This document shows, in pieces, positions 18,668 through 27,194 of a DNA stretch of 64,000 nt; positions within the stretch are counted from its first letter, which is position 1; each line of letters opens with the position of its first letter. Below the pieces are notes generated by a model that made no database searches, was not told the DNA's origin, and saw nothing but the letters and a program-made list of their open reading frames with translations. The position numbers and the translations under genes are program-made. Source of the DNA: Lentzea cavernae (lineage in GTDB: Bacteria > Actinomycetota > Actinomycetes > Mycobacteriales > Pseudonocardiaceae); the NCBI RefSeq assembly GCF_014653695.1, contig NZ_BNAR01000015.1, positions 1-64,000 on the forward strand, given 5' to 3'.

Positions 18668-19203
18668 GGGCCGACGCGACCCGCAACATCCAGGCGGTGC
18701 TGCACGCGGCCGCCCGTGTGTTCTCCACCGACCCCCTCGCGCGGATCTCCGACGTCGCCGCCGCCGCGGGCGTGGACAAGCGGACCGTCTACCGCCGCTT
18801 CGACTCGCGCGAGGAGCTGCTGCTGGCGGTCTACCGCGCCCGGCTGGACGAGCTGGAGGCGTTGATCGACGCGACCCTCACCGGCGACCGGCCGGTGCGC
18901 GACGCGCTGCTGGCGTTCGCCGAGGGCGGCATCCGCCTGAGCCGCGACTGGCCCGTCGACATCCGCGCGGTGACCGACCCGGCCGTCCGGGAGCGGCGCG
19001 AGGAGCTGGACGCGCGGATGGCCGGTTTCCTGGACCGCGCCGAGGAGTCGGGGGTGATCGCGGCCGGGCTGCCGGCCGGGTGGTCGCTGCGGACGTTGCA
19101 GACCCAGCTGCACACGGTCGCGCAGGAGATGCCCGCGCTGCGGCCCGGTCCGGCCGCGGCCCTCGTGGTGGAGACGTTCCTGCACGGCGTCGGGGCCGTG
19201 TGA
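18664..19203 (+). CDS. TetR-family regulator
   Basis: A 179-residue regulator with an N-terminal helix-turn-helix (ISDVAAAAGVDKRTVYRRF, about residues 25-45) and an alpha-helical ligand-binding part. ATG 18664 overlaps the patatin stop. Two neighbours are candidate targets: the patatin operon it belongs to, and the SDR gene 83 bases downstream, in front of which lies a perfect 9-7-9 inverted repeat (19251-19275). The latter is the stronger inference. Confidence 0.9.
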   Translation: MRADATRNIQAVLHAAARVFSTDPLARISDVAAAAGVDKRTVYRRFDSREELLLAVYRARLDELEALIDATLTGDRPVRDALLAFAEGGIRLSRDWPVDIRAVTDPAVRERREELDARMAGFLDRAEESGVIAAGLPAGWSLRTLQTQLHTVAQEMPALRPGPAAALVVETFLHGVGAV

Positions 19204-19250
19204 CGAGGGCCATGTCCGCACCGGGCATTTCCGGGCCGGGTTCCGCGTCA

Positions 19251-19275
19251 TAAGTGTCATAGAAAGTGACACTTA
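19251..19275. promoter_or_regulatory. 25-bp inverted repeat, probable TetR operator
   Basis: TAAGTGTCA (19251-19259) and TGACACTTA (19267-19275) are perfect inverted repeats with a 7-base spacer. They end exactly at the AAGGAG ribosome binding site of the SDR gene, an ideal place to block transcription. TetR regulators bind repeats of this size. Confidence 0.65.
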
Positions 19276-19286
19276 AGGAGCGGACG

Positions 19287-20129
19287 ATGTCGAGGACGTG
19301 GCTCATCACCGGAGCGTCGAGGGGGTTCGGGCGCAAGCTCGCCGAGGCCGCGGCGGAGGCGGGCGACCGCGTCGTGGCGACCGCACGGCGGCCTGAGCAG
19401 CTCGAAGACCTGGTCGAGCGGTACGGGGACCGGGTGCGCGCGGTCGCGCTGGACGTGACCGACCCGGAGGCGGCCCGCCAGGCCGTCAAGCAGACCGTGG
19501 AGGCGTTCGGCTCGCTGGACGTGGTCGTCAACAACGCCGGCTACGCCAACAGCGCGCCCATCGAGGAGATGTCCGAGGCGGACTTCCGCGCCCAGGTCGA
19601 GGCGAACCTGTTCGGCGTCGTGAACGTGACCCGCGCGGCGCTGCCGGTGTTGCGCCAGCAGCGATCCGGGACCTTCGTGCAGTTCTCGTCCGTCGGCGGC
19701 CGCGCGGGCGGCACGCCGGGCATGGGCGCCTACCAGACCGCGAAGTTCGCGGTGGAGGGCTTCTCCGAGGTGCTGGCGAACGAGGTGGCGCCGTTCGGCG
19801 TGCGGGTCGTGATCGTCGAGCCGGGGGCGTTCCGCACGGACTGGCAGGGTTCGTCGATGGTCCGCCACGAGGTCGGCGCGGACTACGAGGAGACCGTAGG
19901 GGCGATCAACCGGTTCCGCGACGAGACCGACGGCAGGCAGCCGGGCGACCCCGGCCGTGCGGCTCGGGTGATCCTCGACGTGGTCGGCTCGGACTCACCG
20001 CCGCGCCGGTTGGTGCTGGGCGCCGCCGCCGTGGAGACGGTGCTGGCGGCGGAGGCCTCGCGCACCGCCGAGACCGAGAAGTGGGCCGCCGTGAGCGCGT
20101 CCGCGGACTTCCCGTCCGACGAGCGGTGA
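19287..20129 (+). CDS. Short-chain dehydrogenase/reductase
   Basis: A 280-residue classical SDR using NAD(P). Cofactor motif TGASRGFG near residue 8, NNAG near 85, and the catalytic tyrosine and lysine in YQTAK. The serine lies in FSSVGG. TARRPEQ after the second strand (an Arg cluster) hints at NADPH. ATG 19287 is chosen because AAGGAG lies 6 bases upstream; an in-frame ATG at 19266 falls inside the operator. Expression is probably controlled by the preceding TetR protein through the 25-bp repeat. Substrate unknown. Confidence 0.9.
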   Translation: MSRTWLITGASRGFGRKLAEAAAEAGDRVVATARRPEQLEDLVERYGDRVRAVALDVTDPEAARQAVKQTVEAFGSLDVVVNNAGYANSAPIEEMSEADFRAQVEANLFGVVNVTRAALPVLRQQRSGTFVQFSSVGGRAGGTPGMGAYQTAKFAVEGFSEVLANEVAPFGVRVVIVEPGAFRTDWQGSSMVRHEVGADYEETVGAINRFRDETDGRQPGDPGRAARVILDVVGSDSPPRRLVLGAAAVETVLAAEASRTAETEKWAAVSASADFPSDER

Positions 20130-20140
20130 CCGTCCCGCAC

Positions 20141-20173
20141 GTCAGCCCGGCCGCGTGACGCGACCGGGCTGAC
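20141..20173. terminator. Shared hairpin terminator between SDR and glycosyltransferase fusion
   Basis: Fifteen-base arms at 20141-20155 and 20159-20173 pair with one mismatch around TGA. The hairpin sits between two converging genes (stops at 20129 and 20181) and can serve both strands. Confidence 0.65.
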
Positions 20174-20180
20174 CCCTCGA

Positions 20181-22166
20181 TCAGGCCGCCAGCGCGATGA
20201 CCGGCACCGTCTGCCCCATCGCCCGCGCGTACAGCGCCTCGAACCGGTCCAGCGTCGTGGCCAGCGCGTGGTGCGAGATGATCTCGCTGCTCGCGGCGCC
20301 CATCCGGGCCCGCATCGGCTCGTCGTGCACGAGCGTGTGCAGGCGCTGCGCCAGCTGGTTCACGTCACCGGGCTCGAACAGCCAGCCGTTGCGGCCGGGC
20401 TTCACCAGGTGCGGCAGCGCCATGGCGTTCGCCGCGATCACCGGCTTCCCGGCGGCCATGGCCTCCATGGTGGCGAGGCTCTGCAGTTCGGCGACGCCGG
20501 GCATGACGAACAGGTCGCAACGGGCGTAGGCGTCGAGCAGGTCGTCCTCGGAGACGAAGCCGTGGAAGCGGACCCGGTCGGTGATGCCCAGGTCGCGGGC
20601 CAGCAGCTCCCACTCCGCCTTGCACGTGCCGTCGCCGACGATCTCGCCGAACGCGCCGGGCACGCGGGCCAGGGCGCGCAGGAACTCGTCGACGCGCTTC
20701 TCCTCGTCCAGGCGGCCGACGAACAGCGCGGTCGGGCGGTCGTTGTGCGTCACCGAACGCTGGTAGCGGGCGATGTCGATGCCGCACGACACGGGCACCG
20801 CGGTCGCCGGGAAACCGCTGTCGTGCAACAACTGCACGGCGCGCGGGGTCGGTGCCGTGACCACGTCGGCGCGGCCGAAGACGCGGGCGAGGTCGCGGTA
20901 GGCCCACTTGCGCGAGAGGCCCTGCAGGAACGCCGGCACGTGGGCGTGGCTGAACAGGTTCTCCGGCATGAAGTGGTTCGTGGCCAGCGTCGGGATGCCT
21001 TGCGCCACAGCGGAGTTCAGGACGAACCGGCCCACCACGAAGTGCGCCTGCACGTGCACCACGTCCGGCTTGAGCGACTTGACGAGCGCGTCGGCCTCGC
21101 GGGAGGCCTGCCACGGCAGGCAGAAGCGGAAGTCCGGGTAGAACGGCAGCCGGTGCGACCGCAGCCGGTGGACCGTCACACCGGGGATCTCCGTCGCTCT
21201 GGGCGAGTCGGGGGCGATGACGTGGACGTCGTGGCCCTTCTCGGCGAGACCGACCGCCAGGCGCTGCGCGAAGCGCGCGGCACCGTTGACGTCCGGCGGG
21301 AACGTGTCGGCGGCGATGACGACGCGAAGCGCGCTGGAGGTGTTCACGGGAAGCTCCGTTCGGATGTTTTCACGAGGTTGACGAGCAAGTGCGAACACGC
21401 CGCAAACTGCGGCGAGAGAGCAGACGAACAGCGCGACACCGGTCACAGGGGACAAATGGGCTGCTTCGCCGAGCAGGAAGGCGCCGAGGCCAACGGCGAC
21501 CAACGGGTCCACCACGGTCAGGCAGGCGACGGCGAGATGAGGGGGCCCGCCGGCGTAGGCGTGCTGGACGAGCCAGCCGCCGACAGCGAGCGAGAGCGCG
21601 ATGCCGAGCACGGACGCGAGGTGCGAGAGGCCGAAACCGCCTTGCTGCACCGACTGCGAGACGGCGCGCATCAGCACCGACACGTACCCGTAGGCGACGC
21701 CACCGGCTGATGCGAACGCCACGGCGCGGATGCGTGCGTTGGACGTAAGGGCCGCGATGACGCCCGGCACCGCAATGAGGCCGAGAGTGACGAGTCCGGC
21801 CGTGAGTTCGACGTCCGGCACGACCTTCGTCGCGGTCGCACTGCCCGAGGCGAAGAACACGAACACACCGACGCCCACGGTCGTGAGCAGGATCGCCGGC
21901 AGTTCGCGGAAGCGGCGGTCCATCAACGCGGTCATGCCGATCGCGAGCACGCCGATCGGCTGCACGACGGTCAGCGGCGCCATGCCCAGCGCGGCCGCGT
22001 GCACTCCGGCACCGGCGACGAGCAGCGCGAGCCCGCCGAGCCAGCGGGGCTGCCTCAGGACGCTGGCGCGGGCACCGGTCGCGGCGACCGCGTCGTGCTG
22101 CAGGCGGGCGGCGAGCGCGAAGCACACGGCGCCGAGCACGGCGAGCGTGATGGCGAGCAGGGTCAT
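20181..22166 (-). CDS. DMT-family transporter fused in frame to a GT4 glycosyltransferase
   Basis: One uninterrupted frame of 661 residues. Residues 1 to about 273 carry about nine hydrophobic helices like drug/metabolite-type (EamA/NIPA-like) transporters. Residues about 274-661 are a GT-B glycosyltransferase of family 4: start LRVVIAADTFPPDVNGAARF, donor-site FVGRLDEEKR and the EX7E region VMPGVAELQSLATMEAMAAGKP. The ATG at 22166 overlaps the DUF998 stop. Inside the frame, GTG at 21347 has GGAG 6 bases upstream, so a separate 388-residue glycosyltransferase could also be made. Whether the cell makes a fusion, two proteins or both is open. A sugar-lipid or cell-envelope role is plausible. 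Confidence 0.82.
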   Translation of the reverse strand: MTLLAITLAVLGAVCFALAARLQHDAVAATGARASVLRQPRWLGGLALLVAGAGVHAAALGMAPLTVVQPIGVLAIGMTALMDRRFRELPAILLTTVGVGVFVFFASGSATATKVVPDVELTAGLVTLGLIAVPGVIAALTSNARIRAVAFASAGGVAYGYVSVLMRAVSQSVQQGGFGLSHLASVLGIALSLAVGGWLVQHAYAGGPPHLAVACLTVVDPLVAVGLGAFLLGEAAHLSPVTGVALFVCSLAAVCGVFALARQPRENIRTELPVNTSSALRVVIAADTFPPDVNGAARFAQRLAVGLAEKGHDVHVIAPDSPRATEIPGVTVHRLRSHRLPFYPDFRFCLPWQASREADALVKSLKPDVVHVQAHFVVGRFVLNSAVAQGIPTLATNHFMPENLFSHAHVPAFLQGLSRKWAYRDLARVFGRADVVTAPTPRAVQLLHDSGFPATAVPVSCGIDIARYQRSVTHNDRPTALFVGRLDEEKRVDEFLRALARVPGAFGEIVGDGTCKAEWELLARDLGITDRVRFHGFVSEDDLLDAYARCDLFVMPGVAELQSLATMEAMAAGKPVIAANAMALPHLVKPGRNGWLFEPGDVNQLAQRLHTLVHDEPMRARMGAASSEIISHHALATTLDRFEALYARAMGQTVPVIALAA

Positions 22167-22738
22167 GACGTGCGCCTCACCTGTAGTGCCGCGATGGCGA
22201 AAAGGAGAACGTAAAGAGATGCGAACAAAACGCGTTCCGTAAGTCCGCGAGCTTCGAAACCGCCGAAGGAAACGTGACTGACGAGAAACGCCGCGCTCGA
22301 GATGGTCGCCGTTGTTGCGATACCGAGCAGGGCCGGAAATTGACGGGCGATGAGCACTCCGGCGGCGGGCAACGCCACGAACATGACCGCGCCCGCGTAC
22401 CGGTGGACGTAACCCGACATCGAGGTCGGCTCTCCCGTCGGGTCGGTCGGGAAGATCGTGGCCACGGTCAGACCTGCCGACCAGATTCCGATCAGCCACT
22501 GCGCTGACCTGCCTACACCCCGCAGGTTGACGGCGAGCAACGCCGAAACGGCCGCGAGGCTAAGAGACGTCGCCGCCAGCCAGCCCGTGCCGTTGTCGAC
22601 GAACACGTAGTCGCTGATGACGTCCGAGACCGGGTTGAGCTGACCTGCCGACACCACATGCAGGTAGAGAATCGGGACCAGTGAGAACACCAGTCCCCCG
22701 ACCACCAGACCTCGTCTTTTCGCCCCCGCTTCGACCAC
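22163..22738 (-). CDS. DUF998 membrane protein
   Basis: A 191-residue integral membrane protein with about six hydrophobic segments, matching DUF998 by LNPVSDVISDYVF after the first helix and IFPTDPTGEPTSMSGYVH in the centre. Function of the family is unknown. GTG start at 22738. Its stop overlaps the start of the transporter/glycosyltransferase frame (ATGA), so the two are co-translated and probably act together in the membrane. Confidence 0.85.
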   Translation of the reverse strand: MVEAGAKRRGLVVGGLVFSLVPILYLHVVSAGQLNPVSDVISDYVFVDNGTGWLAATSLSLAAVSALLAVNLRGVGRSAQWLIGIWSAGLTVATIFPTDPTGEPTSMSGYVHRYAGAVMFVALPAAGVLIARQFPALLGIATTATISSAAFLVSHVSFGGFEARGLTERVLFASLYVLLFAIAALQVRRTS

Positions 22739-22915
22739 GGGAAAAGTCTCTTGTGAACGAGGTGATCAACCAATGGGGAACTCCCCCGAGGGGACCCTGA
22801 GGTGTCCCTGAGTCGCCGGGGTAGGGCTAGCCCCACCTTTTTCAGCTGTGCTTCAGGAATGGGCCGAATGACCCAACTGCGTGCGGATCGCCCGGTTCGC
22901 CTAGGCTGCGTGCTC

Positions 22916-23845
22916 GTGAGCCCGAATCCCCAGCCTGCGGTGGAAGTGTCGGGGCTGGTCAAGAGGTACGGCTCGAAGACCGCCGTCGACGGCCTCGATC
23001 TCGTTCAGCAGCCCGGCACCGTTCTCGCCCTGCTCGGGCCCAACGGCGCGGGCAAGACGACGACCGTCGAGATCTGCGAGGGCTTCCGCAGCGCCGACGC
23101 CGGTTCCGTGCGCGTGCTCGGACTGGAGGCCGGTTCCGAGGCGCTGCGGCCCCGCATCGGCGTGATGCCGCAGGGCGGTGGCGGTTATCCCGGCATCCGC
23201 GCCGAGGAGATGCTGAACCTCGTCGCGGCGTGCGCCGCGAACCCGCTCGATCCGAAGTGGCTGATCGAGGTCCTCGGGCTCGGCGGCGCGGTGCGCACCC
23301 CGTACAAGAGGCTCTCCGGCGGCCAGCAGCAGCGGTTGTCGCTCGCGTGCGCGTTGATCGGCAGGCCCGAGCTCGTGTTCCTGGACGAACCGACCGCGGG
23401 CATGGACCCGCAGGCGCGCCGTCTGGTGTGGGACCTCGTGGGCGCTCTGCGCGAAGACGGCGTGGCCGTGCTGCTGACGACGCACCTCATGGACGAGGCC
23501 GAGGCGCTGGCCGACGACGTCGTGATCATCGACGAGGGCCGCGTGGTCGCGCAGGGCTCGCCCGCCGAGCTGACCGCGAACCGCGCCGACGACCAGCAGC
23601 TGCGGTTCCGCGCCCGGCCGGGTCTCGACACGTCGTTGCTGTCCGCCGCACTGCCCGAGGGGCTGAAGGTGCGCGAGGCGACGAGGGGCGGCTACGTCGT
23701 GGAGGGGCTGATCGACCCGCAGGTCGTCTCCACCGTCACGTCGTGGTGCGCCCAGCAGGGTGTGCTGGCCGAGGAGCTGACGGTCGCCAAGCGCAGCCTC
23801 GAAGACGTTTTCCTGGAGCTGACCGGCAGGGAGCTGCGCTCGTGA
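22916..23845 (+). CDS. ABC transporter ATP-binding protein
   Basis: A 309-residue ATPase of the drug/antibiotic-export type. Walker A GPNGAGKTT, Q-loop MPQGGGGYPG, signature LSGGQQQR, Walker B LVFLDEPTAGMD and H-loop TTHLMDEAE are all intact. The C-terminal 80 residues form the usual domain of DrrA-like proteins. GTG 22916 is preferred: the -10 box TAGGCT (22902-22907) would start RNA at or next to this codon, so the gene looks leaderless (GTG 22910 is an alternative). The stop overlaps the permease start. In mycobacteria the pair sits next to ctaA and mptB, as here. Confidence 0.92.
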   Translation: MSPNPQPAVEVSGLVKRYGSKTAVDGLDLVQQPGTVLALLGPNGAGKTTTVEICEGFRSADAGSVRVLGLEAGSEALRPRIGVMPQGGGGYPGIRAEEMLNLVAACAANPLDPKWLIEVLGLGGAVRTPYKRLSGGQQQRLSLACALIGRPELVFLDEPTAGMDPQARRLVWDLVGALREDGVAVLLTTHLMDEAEALADDVVIIDEGRVVAQGSPAELTANRADDQQLRFRARPGLDTSLLSAALPEGLKVREATRGGYVVEGLIDPQVVSTVTSWCAQQGVLAEELTVAKRSLEDVFLELTGRELRS

Positions 23846-24600
23846 CCACCTTCGCTCCCGGCACGTTCAAGCCCGCGCCCGGCCGCGGTTCGTTGCCGCG
23901 CATGCTCTTCGTGCACGCGCGCACCGAGGCGATGCTGACGTTGCGCAACGGCGAGCAGATCCTGCTCACCGTGATCATCCCGCTGGCGCTGCTCGTTGCC
24001 CTGTCGGTGATGTCGGTGATCCCGATGCCCGAACCCCGCGTGGGGTCGGCGACCGCGCGGATCTTCGCGCTGGCGATCATCTCGTCGGCGTTCACCGGAC
24101 AGGCCATCGCTCTCGGGTTCGACCGGCGCTACGGCGTGTTGAAGCGGCTTTCCGCCTCGGCGCTGCCCCGGTGGCTGCTCGTGGCCGGACGGGTGTGCGG
24201 CGCGCTGGTCGTGGTGGCGCTCCAGATCGTGCTGCTGGCGGTCACGGCGTTGATCCTGGGCTGGCGCTTCCCGTTGAGCGGTCTGCCCTGGGTCGTGTTG
24301 CTGATCATCCTGGGCACGCTGACGTTCGGTGCCCTGGGTGTGCTGCTGGGTGGCGCTCTCCGCGCCGAGATCGTGCTGGCGCTGGCGAACATCATCTGGT
24401 TCGTGCTGCTGATGGTCGGCGGTGTGGCGCTGTCGGTGCCGGTCGGGTTCGTGCACCTGCTGCCGTCGGCCGCTCTCGCGCAGGCCCTGGAGACTTCTGT
24501 GGTGCACGGCACGGCTCCGGGTGTGGGCCCCGTCGCAGTGCTCGTGGCCTGGGGCGTTGTGGCGGGCGCCTTGGCGACCCGGACGACTCGTCTTACCTAG
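23842..24600 (+). CDS. ABC transporter permease (ABC-2 type)
   Basis: A 252-residue membrane protein with six hydrophobic segments, the permease partner of the ATPase encoded just before it. The GTG at 23842 overlaps that gene's stop (GTGA). The substrate is unknown. Position next to heme A synthase, conserved in mycobacteria, has suggested a link with respiratory biogenesis, but nothing in the sequence proves it. The RYGVLKRLSASALPRW loop is typical of ABC-2 permeases. Confidence 0.9.
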   Translation: MTTFAPGTFKPAPGRGSLPRMLFVHARTEAMLTLRNGEQILLTVIIPLALLVALSVMSVIPMPEPRVGSATARIFALAIISSAFTGQAIALGFDRRYGVLKRLSASALPRWLLVAGRVCGALVVVALQIVLLAVTALILGWRFPLSGLPWVVLLIILGTLTFGALGVLLGGALRAEIVLALANIIWFVLLMVGGVALSVPVGFVHLLPSAALAQALETSVVHGTAPGVGPVAVLVAWGVVAGALATRTTRLT

Positions 24601-24620
24601 CGAGACATACCATCAGGGGC

Positions 24621-25535
24621 GTGTCGAAGCTGACCGCCTTCCTCGTGTCCTGGCAGCGCGCGTTCGCGATTGCCGTCGTCATCGCGCAGGCCGGAATCGC
24701 GGTCACCGGGTCGATCGTCCGCGTGACCGGCTCGGGTCTCGGCTGCCCGACGTGGCCGGAGTGCGTCGACGGCAGCGTCGTCCCGGTGGAACACCCCGAG
24801 GTCGCGGCCCTGCACCAGTGGGTCGAGTTCGGCAACCGCACGCTGACCGGTGTCGTCGGCATCATCGCGGGCTTGTGCGTGCTGGCGGCGTGGTTCCACC
24901 TGCCGCGGCGCAGGCGGGTGCTGGTGCTCTCGCTCGTGCAGCTCGTCGGTGTCGCCGTGCAGGCGGTCGTCGGCGGCATCACGGTGCTGACGGGCCTCGC
25001 CTGGTACACCGTGTCGATCCACTTCATGATCTCCATGGGCCTCGTGTGGATGGCCGTGCTGCTCGTGAGCTCGCTGTCCGAGGGCGACGGTCCTGCCCGC
25101 CTGAAGGTGCCGGCGCCGTTGATGAAGCTCCAGGTCGTCATGGCCGTCGTGCTGGGCTTCCTGCTGCTCGCGGGCACCTGGGTGACCGCCGCCGGCCCGC
25201 ACGCCGGTGACGCGTCGACGCCGCGCCTGGGCGTCGAGGTGGCCACGCTCGCGCAGGTCCACGTGGACCTGCTCTTCCTGTTCCTGGGCCTGCTGATCGC
25301 GGTCGGGTTCTTCACCCGCACCCGCACGTACTGGACGTTGGTCGGCGTCGTGCTCGCCCAGGGCGCGCTGGGCATGGTCCAGTACTGGACCGGTGTGCCC
25401 GAGGTGCTCGTGTCGATCCACGTGCTCGGCGCCGGCGCGGTCGTCGTCGCCACGGCGGCACTGTGGACGTCCTCACGCGAACGCACGCACGAGGTCGCAC
25501 TGCCGTCGGACGATCAGGCGCTCAGCAAGGCCTGA
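24621..25535 (+). CDS. ctaA: Heme A synthase
   Basis: A 304-residue COX15/CtaA protein that oxidises heme O to heme A for cytochrome aa3 oxidase. It has eight hydrophobic helices. The family cysteine pair is in GLGCPTWPEC, and heme-ligand histidines fall in ALHQWVEF, SIHFMIS, QVHVDLL and SIHVLGA. GTG 24621 sits 7 bases after TACCAT (24608-24613), a good -10 box, so the messenger is probably leaderless. ctaB, the preceding step, is 22 kb away on the other strand. The 3' end overlaps the converging ankyrin gene by 22 bases. Confidence 0.94.
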   Translation: MSKLTAFLVSWQRAFAIAVVIAQAGIAVTGSIVRVTGSGLGCPTWPECVDGSVVPVEHPEVAALHQWVEFGNRTLTGVVGIIAGLCVLAAWFHLPRRRRVLVLSLVQLVGVAVQAVVGGITVLTGLAWYTVSIHFMISMGLVWMAVLLVSSLSEGDGPARLKVPAPLMKLQVVMAVVLGFLLLAGTWVTAAGPHAGDASTPRLGVEVATLAQVHVDLLFLFLGLLIAVGFFTRTRTYWTLVGVVLAQGALGMVQYWTGVPEVLVSIHVLGAGAVVVATAALWTSSRERTHEVALPSDDQALSKA

Positions 25536-26617
25536 GCTTCACCCTGGTCGTTGTGGCCGGCCCAGTTCGCGGGCGTGGCCTCGAAGTTGACGTCGGTGAT
25601 GGACCTGTCGGCGCCCGCGTCCAGCAGGATGCGGATGACCGGCAGGTGGCCTCGTTCGGCCGCGAGGTGCAGCGCCGTCACGCCCTCGCCGTGCATCGGA
25701 CCGCCGAACGTCGTGCGCTGGTTGGGGTTCGCGCCCAGGTCGAGCAACGTGCGGGTGGCGTTCTCCAGCCCGCACCACGCAGCCCACGCGAGCGCCGTGC
25801 CGCGGTAGACGTCCGCGTCGATCCGGGCACCGCGCTTGAGCAGGTCGCCCAGGACTTCCGCGCGGTCGTTGCGCGCGGCCCACGACAGCGCCTCGTCGAG
25901 CACTTCCTGCGGGTCGTTCGTCGGCCACCAGCGCGGGAACCCGCTGTGCGGGCGGTAATAGCCGCGCTTCGTCTCGGGTTCGGTGGCCAAGTCCAGGTTC
26001 CCCAGTCCGGCGGCCGTGCGCAGGTTCGGCGGGAGCACTCCGTGCCGCGCCAGGAGTTCGGCCGTCTCCGCGTTGCCCCAGAACAACGCGACGGTCAGCG
26101 GCGTACCGCCCTCGCCACGCGCGTCCAGGCCGGTGCTCGCGCCGTGGGCCAGCAGCAACTCGGCGAGGTTCCGCTGGTTCGCGTAGGCGGCCTGGTGCAA
26201 CGCCGTCCACCCGTGGACGTTCTGGTGGTCGATGTCGGTGCCGTCGTTGAGCAGCACCTCGACCAGTCGCTCGTCGCACTTGGCCGTCGCGAGGCCGAGC
26301 AGGTCGTTCCCGTTGGTACCACTGGCCTTCACGAGCCACGGGTCCCGTGTGATGATCGCCTTGAGCTCACCGGGGTTCTGCATCTCGATCGCCTGGTAGG
26401 CACGGGCGAACGGGCGCGGCTTGCGAATGTTCGCCCTCAGCGCCTTCCAGTCCTCGCACCCGTGGGCCTGCGCGAGCACCATGTGCGCGCCCTCATCCGT
26501 CAGCGGGACGTCGTCGAAGACCTCCACCGCACCCGGCACGCCGTCCCACGCGGAGGCGAGCAGACCACGCGCTCGCTCCTCGTAGTACTCGATGTCATCG
26601 CGAAACGGGTGCCACAT
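25514..26617 (-). CDS. Ankyrin-repeat protein
   Basis: A 367-residue protein made of about eight ankyrin repeats (for example GWTALHQAAYANQRNLAELLLAHGA written in short as TALHQAA...LAELLLAHGA, and TALHLAAERGH...IRILLDAGAD). Repeats occupy about residues 90-365. The N-terminal 90 residues are charged and unclassified. Such proteins act by protein-protein contact; the partner is unknown. It starts 9 bases after the GbsR-type regulator stop, so both are one operon, and its tail overlaps the end of ctaA. Confidence 0.88.
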   Translation of the reverse strand: MWHPFRDDIEYYEERARGLLASAWDGVPGAVEVFDDVPLTDEGAHMVLAQAHGCEDWKALRANIRKPRPFARAYQAIEMQNPGELKAIITRDPWLVKASGTNGNDLLGLATAKCDERLVEVLLNDGTDIDHQNVHGWTALHQAAYANQRNLAELLLAHGASTGLDARGEGGTPLTVALFWGNAETAELLARHGVLPPNLRTAAGLGNLDLATEPETKRGYYRPHSGFPRWWPTNDPQEVLDEALSWAARNDRAEVLGDLLKRGARIDADVYRGTALAWAAWCGLENATRTLLDLGANPNQRTTFGGPMHGEGVTALHLAAERGHLPVIRILLDAGADRSITDVNFEATPANWAGHNDQGEAQALLSA

Positions 26618-26626
26618 GGCACCACG

Positions 26627-27091
26627 CTACTTCGGCGAGGCGGGCCTGCGCTCCCACAAAGCGGGCAGTTCCTCCGAGAGCCAACCGTAGAGGTTGTCGA
26701 CGGCCTTGAGCCTCTGCGCCCGCTCCGGGTCACCGCTGAGCAACCGCATACCGTCGTCGGTCAGCAGCTGGACGCTCGCGATCGCGGTGAACTTGCGCTG
26801 GATGAAGTCCGTCCACGCCTTCTCGTTGATCCGGTACTCGGCCGCCTGCCGCCCGCGCCGGGTCCGCTTGGTCACCAGACCGACGTTGACCAGGTACTTG
26901 AGGTTCGTGCTGATCGACCCGCTGCTCGCCTCCAACTCCTGCGACAGCTCCGCGGCCGTGCGCTCCACCGGCTGGCACACCAGCAGGTAGCCGAGGATGC
27001 GGCCGCCGATCAGCGGGATGCCCTCCTCGGCGAAGTGGGCGGCGAACCGCTCGATCCAGGCGGACAGTCTCGTCTCACGTCCGACGCTCAC
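26627..27091 (-). CDS. GbsR/MarR-type transcriptional regulator
   Basis: A 154-residue winged-helix protein: the N-terminal part IPLIGGRILGYLLVCQP and the helix-turn-helix AAELSQELEASSGSISTNL match the GbsR branch of MarR regulators. GTG 27091 has AAGGGA 8 bases upstream. A TTGACA box lies at 27139-27134, though no strong -10 follows at standard distance. It is the first gene of a two-gene operon with the ankyrin protein; its ligand and targets are unknown. Confidence 0.87.
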   Translation of the reverse strand: MSVGRETRLSAWIERFAAHFAEEGIPLIGGRILGYLLVCQPVERTAAELSQELEASSGSISTNLKYLVNVGLVTKRTRRGRQAAEYRINEKAWTDFIQRKFTAIASVQLLTDDGMRLLSGDPERAQRLKAVDNLYGWLSEELPALWERRPASPK

Positions 27092-27158
27092 GATGATCCC
27101 TTTCGGTCAACACTGAAATCATCGTAGCTATCTTGTCAACGGTTCGGGGCATGAGAAA

Positions 27159-27182
27159 GGCCGGGAGGTCGTCCTCCCGGCC
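27159..27182 (-). terminator. Terminator after the Uma2 gene
   Basis: GGCCGGGAGG (27159-27168) pairs perfectly with CCTCCCGGCC (27173-27182) around a four-base loop. On the minus strand TTTCT follows. It lies 12 bases beyond the Uma2 stop and separates it from the GbsR operon promoter. Confidence 0.8.
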
Positions 27183-27194
27183 TCGTTCACGAGT

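Noticed and set aside
22815-22842. Hairpin-like GGGG...CCCC followed by T's on the plus strand
   Set aside because: The stem needs a bulge and no plus-strand gene ends upstream, so a terminator makes no sense here.
22802-22915. Upstream extension of the ABC ATPase to 22802
   Set aside because: Adds 38 residues without family similarity and would place the -10 box TAGGCT inside the gene.
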